Part shown: one piece after another, positions 1 through 7,575 of the stretch
How the letters are laid out: each line of letters starts with the position of its first letter
How positions within the stretch are numbered: the first letter of the stretch is position 1
Assembly (NCBI GenBank): GCA_963786395.1
Contig: CAWAZD010000009.1
Span: 62,001 to 126,000, forward strand
Direction of reading: 5' to 3'
Length of the DNA: 64,000 nt
Source: Fen-1301 sp963786395
GTDB taxonomy: Bacteria; Bacteroidota; Ignavibacteria; Ignavibacteriales; Ignavibacteriaceae
The notes under the pieces: generated by a model
What the model was told of the DNA's origin: nothing
Seen by the model: only the letters and a program-made list of their open reading frames with translations
Database searches by the model: none
Position numbers and translations under genes: made by a program

Positions 1-326
1 TCAGAATCTGATTTGGTTCTTATAGGCTTAGGAAACATCGGTCCCTTCCCTTCATGCATTTCTAATTGCATTCCCATAGCATCCGGGATAACTAATATAT
101 CTGAAAAAAGTATTGCTGCATCAACTCCTATAATATCTACCGGCTGAATGGTTACCTCTGCTGCCAGTTCGGGAGTTTTGCACATTGTAATGAAATCAGC
201 CTTTTCCCTTATAGCCCTGTACTGGGGCAGATATCTTCCTGCCTGACGCATAATCCATACAGGTGTACGTTCTGTTTTTTCTCTTCTGCATGCTCTTAAA
301 AAAAGGTCGTTCTGTAATAAGTTCAA
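1..326 (-). CDS. hemE: Uroporphyrinogen decarboxylase, N-terminal part (runs off the window)
   Basis: HemE decarboxylates the four acetate side chains of uroporphyrinogen III to give coproporphyrinogen III in the cytoplasm. About 108 N-terminal residues are present. They include the diagnostic RQAGRYLPQYRAIRE segment that binds substrate carboxylates and the ILFSDILVIPDAMG segment with the active-site Asp. I chose a TTG start at 326 because AGGAG lies five to six bases upstream and the conserved NDLFLRACRRE block follows at once. The TTG overlaps the TGA of the preceding hemD gene, so the two are probably translationally coupled. The gene is cut by the window edge. Confidence 0.93.
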   Translation of the reverse strand, partial: MNLLQNDLFLRACRREKTERTPVWIMRQAGRYLPQYRAIREKADFITMCKTPELAAEVTIQPVDIIGVDAAILFSDILVIPDAMGMQLEMHEGKGPMFPKPIRTKSDS

Positions 327-1735
327 TTTTTCTCCTGGTTCATCTTGTAATAATTAACAATAGCTTTAGCAAGTCCCTCAATAGTAAATTCTTCCGGCAT
401 AATATCAATTTTGAGCTTTCTGTTCTCAATAGCAGATTTTGTCGTTGGACCAATAGCCGCAATGGCAGATTTTTCAAAATACCGGGATGGATCTTTAATT
501 CTAAGGATTTGCAGAAAATTTTCAAAAGTAGAAGGACTTGTAAATATAAAGAGATCGGGATTGCTGTTTTTAAGATTCTCAATATATGGGGCAAGACATT
601 CTTGAGATGGTACCGCAACGTTATAAACCGGAACTGATTTAATCACCGCTCCCAGTTCTTCCAGATTTTTTGGTAACTCCTCTCTGCCTATTGCAGAACG
701 GGGGATAAATATTACCTTCTTGTTCAGTCGGAATTTAATAAGTTCGTAAGTAACACCTTCGCTGCTAAAGTCCTTTGGTATTATATTAATCGGGATCCCG
801 TATTTATCACAGATAGCTGCGGTTTTGTTACCGACAGCCACAACTATAATCTTTGTATAATTTATTGTACAGTTAAGTTCTTCAAGGCGTTTGCTGTACA
901 TTTTAACTGCATGCGCTGAGGTAAAAATGATAAAGTTGATTTTATGTTTACTGATAATGAATTCATCAAATTGTTCCCAACTATCTGGCTGAACTATATC
1001 CAAAGTGGGGAAAGTAATTACCTCTGCTCCTAGGTGTATAAATATTTCTGCAGATTCTTTGGATGTCTCAACGGCTCTGGTAACAACAATTGTTTTACCC
1101 TTTAAAGGAAGATCATTATTATATTGGAATCCGGAAAACAAACCATGCAGTATAAAGTCATATGTTTTTTCTCTTTCGGTTATTTTCTGATCTTCATTCA
1201 ATCCTTTAGCTATACCGCGCTGAACCGAACCATAAATGCTTCCAAGTACAAGATCGACACCAAACTCGTCATCAATATCCCTGAAGATCCCTTCGTTTTT
1301 TCCGGATTTTATTATGTTTCTTAATGTTTCCTTAAGGTCCTTTTCTAATTCTATTAATTCATCGCATAAAATATAGTCCGCACTAAATGTTTCTTTCCTG
1401 TACATCATGAAAAAATTCTGATATTTCATCATGAACATATAAAGATGAAGAATATAAGAACGAAGAGAGTCGACAATGTCTTTTTTTTCTGAAATTATTC
1501 CATTTAGAGAGGTATTAAGTTTTTCCATTCTCCCTTTCATTATAGAATAATAAAGTTCTTCCTTGGAAGAGAAATAATTATATATAGTCCCCTTTGCTAT
1601 GGATGCTAATTTAGCAACATCTTCCATCATCACTTCGTGATAACTTTTTCGGGAGAACAGGATAGAGGCAGAATCTATTATCTTATTCCTTTTAATCTCT
1701 TTACCATTTTGTTTTCTTAATTCAGGAATTATCAT
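323..1735 (-). CDS. hemD: TetR-family regulator fused to uroporphyrinogen-III synthase
   Basis: This 470-residue protein joins two families. Residues about 16-62 are a TetR/AcrR helix-turn-helix (MEDVAKLASIAKGTIYNYF, then SSKEELYYSIM), and residues about 65-205 are a helical ligand-binding region typical of TetR repressors. From about residue 211 a complete HemD begins (LKGKTIVVTRA; later IIFTSAHAVKMY and LFIFTSPSTFENF), which closes hydroxymethylbilane to uroporphyrinogen III. The reading frame is open throughout, so the join is not a frameshift artefact. It lies between hemC plus a lipoprotein and hemE. A ligand-responsive regulator joined to a tetrapyrrole enzyme suggests autoregulation of the haem operon by a pathway intermediate. 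That is inference. HemD sequences are poorly conserved in general, but the operon position supports the call. Confidence 0.9.
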   Translation of the reverse strand: MIIPELRKQNGKEIKRNKIIDSASILFSRKSYHEVMMEDVAKLASIAKGTIYNYFSSKEELYYSIMKGRMEKLNTSLNGIISEKKDIVDSLRSYILHLYMFMMKYQNFFMMYRKETFSADYILCDELIELEKDLKETLRNIIKSGKNEGIFRDIDDEFGVDLVLGSIYGSVQRGIAKGLNEDQKITEREKTYDFILHGLFSGFQYNNDLPLKGKTIVVTRAVETSKESAEIFIHLGAEVITFPTLDIVQPDSWEQFDEFIISKHKINFIIFTSAHAVKMYSKRLEELNCTINYTKIIVVAVGNKTAAICDKYGIPINIIPKDFSSEGVTYELIKFRLNKKVIFIPRSAIGREELPKNLEELGAVIKSVPVYNVAVPSQECLAPYIENLKNSNPDLFIFTSPSTFENFLQILRIKDPSRYFEKSAIAAIGPTTKSAIENRKLKIDIMPEEFTIEGLAKAIVNYYKMNQEKN

Positions 1736-1749
1736 CGTATCTTAACAAT

Positions 1750-2349
1750 TTATTTAATATTCCAATCATGCATTGCAATAACAAGCCCGGTGTTAGCGTC
1801 AATTATTATTTCTTTACCGCTGCCTCTAAAACCTTGAGTGCTTTCAGATGCCTGATCAGTCGATATAATCTGCCAAACATACTGGTTAAGGTTCGAATTC
1901 CAGGTAAATTCGGTTTTCCAGTCTTTAATACCAATAGGTAATCCGCTGTCTTTGGCTATTTTCACAGCTTGATCTTCAGTAATGTTGAAATTACAATCCT
2001 CTTCAACGCAATTGGGTATACCGGTAATGTTTATATCGCGGACTATATTTCCAATTGTATCTACTGAAAACGTGATCAATTCATTAACATAAGATTTGTC
2101 GGGAATGACGAGTCGATAAACCATATTGTAATATGGAGCAACATATTTAGTTTTTTCAAAATCAGTAGTAATGTACTTTTCGAAAAAGTCTTTCCCTGTT
2201 TTTTGTATTATAAAATTATCGGTTTTAGTGAGAATCCCGGGAGGAACAATATTTGCATCTTTTTTTGTGTAGGAAGAACTGCTGCATGAACTTAATAAAA
2301 AGCCCAGGACAATAACACTTCCAATAATCAAGTCCGATAAAAACTTCAT
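1750..2349 (-). CDS. Predicted lipoprotein, possibly PepSY-like, inside the haem operon
   Basis: About 199 residues. I prefer the ATG at 2349, just after the hemC stop, because it is followed directly by a lipoprotein signal peptide (hydrophobic stretch ending LLSSC, with Cys at about residue 22). The longer reading from 2379 would overlap hemC and bury the signal. The mature part resembles a PepSY-type domain at its C-terminus: ITEDQAVKIAKDSGLP, then a WKTEF...YVWQI strand pair, then EIIIDANTGLVIAM. Such domains are often secreted and may inhibit proteases or bind ligands, but no function is shown here. Its position between hemC and hemD, with very short gaps, implies cotranscription with haem synthesis. 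Confidence 0.75.
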   Translation of the reverse strand: MKFLSDLIIGSVIVLGFLLSSCSSSSYTKKDANIVPPGILTKTDNFIIQKTGKDFFEKYITTDFEKTKYVAPYYNMVYRLVIPDKSYVNELITFSVDTIGNIVRDINITGIPNCVEEDCNFNITEDQAVKIAKDSGLPIGIKDWKTEFTWNSNLNQYVWQIISTDQASESTQGFRGSGKEIIIDANTGLVIAMHDWNIK

Positions 2350-2353
2350 TTCT

Positions 2354-3292
2354 TTACCGCATCTCTCTATAGATTTCATTCAATATAATTCCGGCACCTG
2401 CTTTAAGAAGATTTTTCGCCAGTTTTATTCCGACTGCTTCCGGATCTGATTTACTGCCGCGCAGTTTACCCCTGAATGAAATTGAACCGTCTATAGATCC
2501 TACATAAGCTTCAAGATAAAGTCCGGTCGATTTCAATTCAGCATGAGCGCCAATGGGGACCTGGCAACCTCCCTCAAGTGTGCGAAGAAGTGCTCGTTCT
2601 GCCATAACTGCTATGTTTGTGTTTTCATCATGCAAAGGGTAAAGTATTTCCTGTGCAATTTTGTTATCTTCCTGGATCTCTATTCCAAGTGCACCCTGTC
2701 CTACGGCTGGTATTATCTGATCAAAACTAATTACAGATGAAATATATTTGTTCAATTTCAATCTTTCTACGCCTGCGCGGGCAAGAATAATTCCATCCCA
2801 TTCTGAAGATAAAAATTTCTTTATCCTTGAAGGAACATTACCCCGCAGTTCTTTAATCTGAATATCAGGACGGAAATGAAGAATCTGAGATCTTCTTCTT
2901 AATGATCCTGTTGCTATTACTGCGTTTTCCGGTAGGTTTTGAAGAGTAACCCCCTTCTTACGGGCAATAAGAACATCTTCTGCCGGGTGACGTTTTGATA
3001 TTGCCCCGAATATAAGTCCTTCCGGTAACATAGTCTGTAAGTCTTTTAAACTATGGACGGCAATATCAATTTTTTTATTTAAGAGTTCAACTTCAAGCTC
3101 TTTAGTGAAAAGGCTCTTATCACCTATTTGTGACAATGCTACATCAAGGATCTTATCCCCTTTGGTTTTGATGATTTTTATTTCAACAATAATATTTCTA
3201 TTTGATTTTTCGAGTTCCTTTTTGACATAGTATGACTGCCACAGGGCTAGTTCACTACCTCTTGAACCGATAATAATTTTAGTTTTAGCCAA
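2354..3292 (-). CDS. hemC: Hydroxymethylbilane synthase (porphobilinogen deaminase)
   Basis: HemC polymerises four porphobilinogen units into the linear tetrapyrrole hydroxymethylbilane. The 312-residue length is normal. It has the N-terminal GSRGSELALWQS motif, the catalytic Asp region in DIAVHSLKDLQT (residues about 76-87), an arginine-rich GSLRRRSQIL segment, and EGGCQVPIGA, in which Cys243 carries the dipyrromethane cofactor. It lies 17 bases after hemA in the same direction and ends just before the lipoprotein gene. The call is secure. Confidence 0.97.
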   Translation of the reverse strand: MAKTKIIIGSRGSELALWQSYYVKKELEKSNRNIIVEIKIIKTKGDKILDVALSQIGDKSLFTKELEVELLNKKIDIAVHSLKDLQTMLPEGLIFGAISKRHPAEDVLIARKKGVTLQNLPENAVIATGSLRRRSQILHFRPDIQIKELRGNVPSRIKKFLSSEWDGIILARAGVERLKLNKYISSVISFDQIIPAVGQGALGIEIQEDNKIAQEILYPLHDENTNIAVMAERALLRTLEGGCQVPIGAHAELKSTGLYLEAYVGSIDGSISFRGKLRGSKSDPEAVGIKLAKNLLKAGAGIILNEIYREMR

Positions 3293-3309
3293 ATCTTTTC
3301 CCTAAGAAT

Positions 3310-4590
3310 TTATTCTTTTGTTTCTTTGTTGTTATTTATTCCGAAGATATCTCTTAGAACACCTACTTTTGCCGCTGTTTCCTCCGCGCTATTTCGTAGA
3401 TCATTTATTTTTTTCAGTTCGACAGTAGGTTGATGAAGAATTTTATTAATAATTCTTTTAGTTATTATATCTATTTTTTCCTGATCACCCGGTGAGAATC
3501 GGTTTTTGTTTTTATCTACTTCGTCAGCGCGGATAGATTCAAAATAGTCTCTTAAGTCCTTAATGGTTGGAGCTACTTCAAGTGAATTAAACCAATTTAT
3601 GAAGTTATCAATCTCTTCATTAATAATCTTTTCTACTTTTGGTACTTCGAACTTTCTTTTGGAGAGGTTCTGCTCAACGATTATATTGAGTGAATCTATA
3701 TCATGATAGAAAACATAATCAATATTTTTACATAAAGGATCAATATCACGAGGAATAGCTATGTCCATAAGTACCATCGAGGAGTAGTTCCTTTTTTTCA
3801 TAGCTGATTTAATTTCTTCACTGGTAAGAATAAAATTGTCAGCACTTGTAGCGCTGAGTATTATATCAAACTCATGGAGTTTATCTTTGAATGTATTAAA
3901 TGGTATTACTTCGGCCGATATTGCTCTGGAAATAATTTCGGCTTTTTCAAGCGTTCTGTTTGTTAAAACAAGTTTGCCTATGCCCTGATCTACTAAATGT
4001 TTAGCAGCTAATTCACCCGATTCGCCTGTCCCGATGACAAGCGCAGTTTTTTTGGAAAGGTTTGAAAATATTTTCTCTATTAATTGAACGGCTGCATAAC
4101 TAACAGTTACGGCACCTTCACTGATCTCAGTTTCCGTAATTGCCCTCTTGCCTGCTTTAATTGCTGCGTCAAATATCCTTTTCATGAGGAATCCTGCAAA
4201 CTGCATCTCTTCCGCTGTTTGGAAACTTTCTTTCACTTGGTGGTAAATTTGATTATCACCGATAAGTAGTGAATCGATTCCGGAGATTACTTTGAAAAGA
4301 TGTTTGATAGCTTCAGATGAAGAAAAGGTCTGAAAATGGTCAGCGTGAACACCAGCATTTCTTTTGTGTAATAAAATAAAATTTTGGATATCAATAAGGT
4401 CAAGCTTTGGATCTTTTGGTATTCCATATATTTCAGTCCGGTTGCATGTGGAAATTATCAACCCTTCTGTAAAGAGATCTTCCCTGGCTTGATGGATTAA
4501 TTGTCTGATTTCATCATCACTCAAATGAAGCGATTCCCTTAGTTCGACAGGTGCTGTATGATGGTTAATAGAAACTGCAAGTATATTCAT
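3310..4590 (-). CDS. hemA: Glutamyl-tRNA reductase
   Basis: HemA reduces glutamyl-tRNA(Glu) with NADPH to glutamate-1-semialdehyde, the first committed step of C5-pathway haem synthesis. Its 426 residues start with the conserved ILAVSINHHTAPVELRE. Catalytic Cys49 sits in STCNRTEIYG. The central GTGESGELAAKHL is the NADPH-binding loop, and a helical dimerisation domain follows (from about residue 320). It starts one base after the end of the CcsA/HemX-like gene, so the two are tightly linked. This is the usual rate-limiting control point of the pathway. Confidence 0.97.
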   Translation of the reverse strand: MNILAVSINHHTAPVELRESLHLSDDEIRQLIHQAREDLFTEGLIISTCNRTEIYGIPKDPKLDLIDIQNFILLHKRNAGVHADHFQTFSSSEAIKHLFKVISGIDSLLIGDNQIYHQVKESFQTAEEMQFAGFLMKRIFDAAIKAGKRAITETEISEGAVTVSYAAVQLIEKIFSNLSKKTALVIGTGESGELAAKHLVDQGIGKLVLTNRTLEKAEIISRAISAEVIPFNTFKDKLHEFDIILSATSADNFILTSEEIKSAMKKRNYSSMVLMDIAIPRDIDPLCKNIDYVFYHDIDSLNIIVEQNLSKRKFEVPKVEKIINEEIDNFINWFNSLEVAPTIKDLRDYFESIRADEVDKNKNRFSPGDQEKIDIITKRIINKILHQPTVELKKINDLRNSAEETAAKVGVLRDIFGINNNKETKE

Positions 4591-4591
4591 A

Positions 4592-5416
4592 TCAATAAAA
4601 CGAATGAAAACTTAATGACAGAAAGTTGGTCACTAAAGTTGATAAAATTGCAATGACAAAACCGATTATGCATAGAGAAACTACTTTTTTGCCTCGCCAT
4701 TTACCCAGAGCTTTTGTCATAATACCTATTCCATATATTATCCAGACAAGAAAAGTACCCACAAGCTTTGGATCCAAATACTGGAATTTAGGAAATGCCC
4801 TTGGAAGCCAAATAATTCCAATCGTAATTGCAAATGTTAGTAGAACAAAACCTAGAACAGCTGAATAATAGCTAAGAGTTTCCAGAACCTCAAGATTTGG
4901 CAAACGATTGAAGATTAGTCCGAATTTATTCAGTTTTATATCTTTATAGAGTGTTAAATACAAAAATCCATAAACTGCACTTATAGTTATACCGGAATAC
5001 CCAAGTAATGCACTGAAAACATGAACTCCCAGAAGGTTGCTCCTCAATACATCTTTAACATCGGGATTATCTTTAATAAAAAGAGATGAGATCACCTGAA
5101 AAACAATTGATATTATTATTATGAAAGGACCGGTACCCCTTATGTCAGTAATCAACTCAAGTATGAAATAGGAAAATGTAACTGCAAAAGCCAAGACAGT
5201 AAATATCTCAAATACATTTGTTATAGGAGGATGATTAAAGTGAACAGTCCTTGTCAAAAGATAAACTATATGTATCAGCAAAGTAATGAAAAGAAAAACT
5301 CTTTTAGAATTCGTAAATCTCTTTTCTCCTTTCCAGAAATCAAAAGCGTAAATCCCAAAAGTACATATATAGAAAAATGGTAAAAGAATAGTAATTGTAT
5401 CAATTGTGGAGTTCAT
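4592..5416 (-). CDS. CcsA/HemX-like multi-pass membrane protein, cytochrome c assembly family
   Basis: The protein has 274 residues and about eight hydrophobic helices, with the overall pattern of the CcsA/HemX/CcmC family (haem handling or cytochrome c assembly). I chose the ATG at 5416 because AGGAAG stands six bases upstream; an upstream ATG at 5464 has no ribosome site. The tryptophan-rich WGxxWxWDPKE motif of haem-handling members is degenerate: the matching stretch reads IIWLPRAFPKFQYLDPKL, keeping only DPK. In Bacillus HemX, a relative encoded next to hemA, lowers HemA levels, so a HemA-regulating role is as plausible as cytochrome assembly. It is the first gene of the haem operon. Confidence 0.8.
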   Translation of the reverse strand: MNSTIDTITILLPFFYICTFGIYAFDFWKGEKRFTNSKRVFLFITLLIHIVYLLTRTVHFNHPPITNVFEIFTVLAFAVTFSYFILELITDIRGTGPFIIIISIVFQVISSLFIKDNPDVKDVLRSNLLGVHVFSALLGYSGITISAVYGFLYLTLYKDIKLNKFGLIFNRLPNLEVLETLSYYSAVLGFVLLTFAITIGIIWLPRAFPKFQYLDPKLVGTFLVWIIYGIGIMTKALGKWRGKKVVSLCIIGFVIAILSTLVTNFLSLSFHSFY

Positions 5417-5444
5417 ATTTCTTCCTATAACTGACTGATGAGTA

Positions 5445-5475
5445 CAAAAATATAGAATTATCAATTGCCCGTCAA
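5445..5475 (-). promoter_or_regulatory. Candidate promoter of the haem operon
   Basis: Read on the minus strand, a TTGACG element (5470-5475) is followed by TATTTTTG (5445-5452), giving TTG-N20-TAnnTTTG, the Bacteroidota-type spacing. The start site would fall near 5438, leaving a leader of about 22 bases to the ATG at 5416. This is a motif match only. Confidence 0.5.
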
Positions 5476-5483
5476 CAATAAAA

Positions 5484-5497
5484 TGACTATCCGGTCA
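5484..5497. promoter_or_regulatory. Possible TetR-type operator dyad upstream of the haem promoter
   Basis: TGAC and GTCA form a dyad with a 6-base spacer directly upstream of the -35-like element of the haem operon. Short TGAC/GTCA dyads are common in TetR-family operators, and the operon encodes a TetR-HemD fusion. The arms are only four bases, so chance is possible. Confidence 0.3.
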
Positions 5498-5517
5498 GCA
5501 AATATTTCTACCTGTTT

Positions 5518-5982
5518 TCAGTAAAAATTGACTGAATAACTAACAAATTTCTTGTTTTCGTATATGAATTTAGCACTGAAGAACTTATCTCCTGACAACC
5601 AGGGTATAAATATCTGGTCTCCTTCCCAAAGGTTAAGTGAAAGAAGTTGATCATTTGGAATCCATTCCAGGTGACCTTCATTTGAGCTTATCAGGTCACC
5701 TTCAAATTTATTGGCCGTAAAGAGAAAAACATACCAATCAAAAACACCATCAAATAGTGGAAAGGTTATAATCCCTTTGAGTTTCGGTGAGAAGATTGTA
5801 AGACCAGATTCTTCTTTAATTTCACGGATTACACAATCTTCCGGTGTTTCGGTATGGTCAAATTTTCCTCCAAGACCGTTCCATTTCCCTTCATGGAAAT
5901 CATTTTCTTTTTTGTTTCTGAAGAGCATAAGTGTTGTTTTGTTTTGTGTATCTGTAATGTAGCATAAAGTAGCGAGTTTCAT
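5518..5982 (-). CDS. NUDIX hydrolase (MutT/8-oxo-dGTP diphosphatase-like)
   Basis: A 154-residue single-domain NUDIX protein. The Nudix box (G-x5-E-x7-REuxEExGu) is complete, starting GGKFDHTETPEDCVIREI and ending KEESGL (residues about 38-60). NUDIX enzymes hydrolyse nucleoside diphosphates linked to another group. The short form with N-terminal LATLCYI strand and KWNGLGGKF is typical of 8-oxo-dGTP-type members, but substrate cannot be read from sequence. It lies just upstream of the haem operon promoter on the same strand, with its own leader of more than 200 bases. Confidence 0.9.
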   Translation of the reverse strand: MKLATLCYITDTQNKTTLMLFRNKKENDFHEGKWNGLGGKFDHTETPEDCVIREIKEESGLTIFSPKLKGIITFPLFDGVFDWYVFLFTANKFEGDLISSNEGHLEWIPNDQLLSLNLWEGDQIFIPWLSGDKFFSAKFIYENKKFVSYSVNFY

Positions 5983-6222
5983 ATTTTATATTGTTATTAT
6001 TAATTGTCTTTGATTATTTGTATAAGATAATTAATATTAGGGAAATAAATGTAAAAAACAATGTGTGTTGCAATAGGCTTTAATTTAAAGATAATCAAAT
6101 TTTAATTTGGCGATTTGAAAAAAAATAGGAATATTTAGCACACAATTAAATTGTCATCTTGAAATCACAACAAAGTATAGACATAGTTTTATTTTTAAAA
6201 TAAAAAATCAGGAATGGATTAT

Positions 6223-6540
6223 ATGATAGAATTTTCTTCCGAAGAAAATAATCCGGAATTAAAAGAAGAATTATTTAATGAAGAGCGCGAGCTAATTTTT
6301 TATCTCTCTCCGCAAAAAAAGAAAGATGATTTTGAGGATGATGACGACTTTGGTGACGAGGATTTTGACGACGACGATTCAGATGATGCTCTCGAGGATG
6401 AAGATGAGTATTATAAACCCGAGGATGAAGAGGAGATATTAGACAAAGAACCCAAAGAAGAAGAATTCTATGAAGAGGACTTTGACTTCGAAGATGAAGA
6501 CGATGACGATATCATCGAAGACGAAGAAGAAGGATTTTAA
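6223..6540 (+). CDS. Very acidic small protein of unknown function
   Basis: About 105 residues. From about residue 33 to the end it is mostly Asp and Glu (runs such as DDDD and EDEDDDD) with scattered Phe and Tyr. The first 30 residues are less extreme and contain a short hydrophobic patch (ELIFYLSP). I prefer the ATG at 6223 because AGGA (6210-6213) is nine bases upstream; that motif abuts the other ATG at 6214 and could not serve it. No family is recognised. Such tails occur in nucleic-acid mimics, chaperones and the RNA polymerase delta subunit, none of which can be claimed here. Its stop overlaps the convergent hldD stop by four bases. Confidence 0.6.
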   Translation: MIEFSSEENNPELKEELFNEERELIFYLSPQKKKDDFEDDDDFGDEDFDDDDSDDALEDEDEYYKPEDEEEILDKEPKEEEFYEEDFDFEDEDDDDIIEDEEEGF

Positions 6541-7502
6541 AGATACTTTTCAGGCACTAAATAATTTTTTACATAGTCGGTAACACCATCCTCTAAGCTT
6601 ATCAGAGGTTGAGCATAACCGGCTTTTTTTATTTTAGATAAATCGGCCTCGGTAAAATATTGGTATTTCTTAGCTAAGGTACCGGGTAAATCTATATATT
6701 CAATGTTTACTGGTTTACCGAGAGCATTAAATATTGCATTAACAAGATCGTTCCATGTACGCGCCAATCCCGACCCAACATTATAAATTCCATTTTTGTC
6801 TTTGTTTGCTAATAGGAATAAAGTCATATCAACCGCATCTTTTATATAAATAAAATCCCGTTTCTGCTCCCCGTCTTTATAATCAGGATTTTCCGATTTG
6901 AACAATCTAACCTTTCCGGTTAAATTAATCTGATCATAGGCTTTACTGATAACACTCCTCATATCGCCCTTATGATATTCATTCGGGCCGTATACATTAA
7001 AGTATTTAATGCCGGCAATTTTATCTGTCAGTTTATTTCTAAGCCCCCACAGATCAAACAACTGTTTAGAATAACCATACATGTTCAGAGGACGAAGATT
7101 TTGTAAATCGTTTTCATTATCTGTAAACCCCAGAGAACCATCCCCATATGTAGCTGCTGATGATGCGTAAACAAAACGAATTCCGTTTTCTACCGAATAC
7201 TTGGCTAAAGATTTTGTGTATTCATAGTTATTTTCAATTAGATGATCCGAATCCTTTTCGGTGGTAGAGGAGTTAGCGCCCATATGGACTATTGATTCTA
7301 TATTAAACTCATATCCGGACTCTATCTTTTCCAGGAATTCCCATTTGTTCATGTAATCCGCAAACTGTAATGACGGAAGATTCTTCCATTTATCTTCAAG
7401 TCCAAGTTCATCAACAATTAATATGTCATCTGATCCAAGCTGGTTTAACCGCCAAATTATTGCACTCCCAATAAATCCTGCGCCTCCGGTCACTATTATC
7501 AT
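6537..7502 (-). CDS. hldD: ADP-L-glycero-D-manno-heptose-6-epimerase
   Basis: HldD epimerises ADP-D-glycero-D-manno-heptose at C6 to make the heptose donor for the lipopolysaccharide inner core. The 321-residue extended SDR has the N-terminal Rossmann loop TGGAGFIGSAI, a catalytic YGYSK (Tyr-x3-Lys), and family-specific segments such as GIKYFNVYGPNEYHKG and DYKDGEQKRDFIYIKD. Length is normal. The divergent neighbour metH starts 73 bases away. It indicates heptose-containing lipopolysaccharide, hence a Gram-negative envelope. Confidence 0.95.
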   Translation of the reverse strand: MIIVTGGAGFIGSAIIWRLNQLGSDDILIVDELGLEDKWKNLPSLQFADYMNKWEFLEKIESGYEFNIESIVHMGANSSTTEKDSDHLIENNYEYTKSLAKYSVENGIRFVYASSAATYGDGSLGFTDNENDLQNLRPLNMYGYSKQLFDLWGLRNKLTDKIAGIKYFNVYGPNEYHKGDMRSVISKAYDQINLTGKVRLFKSENPDYKDGEQKRDFIYIKDAVDMTLFLLANKDKNGIYNVGSGLARTWNDLVNAIFNALGKPVNIEYIDLPGTLAKKYQYFTEADLSKIKKAGYAQPLISLEDGVTDYVKNYLVPEKYL

Positions 7503-7575
7503 TTGATCCTATGTCTCTTTGTTAAATATGAATTTTTAATGATAATCAATTTAATTATATTTAAAGTTCTTTACA

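Noticed and set aside
7503..7575. Possible B12 riboswitch before metH
   Set aside because: The leader is only 73 bases and has no B12-box-like sequence.
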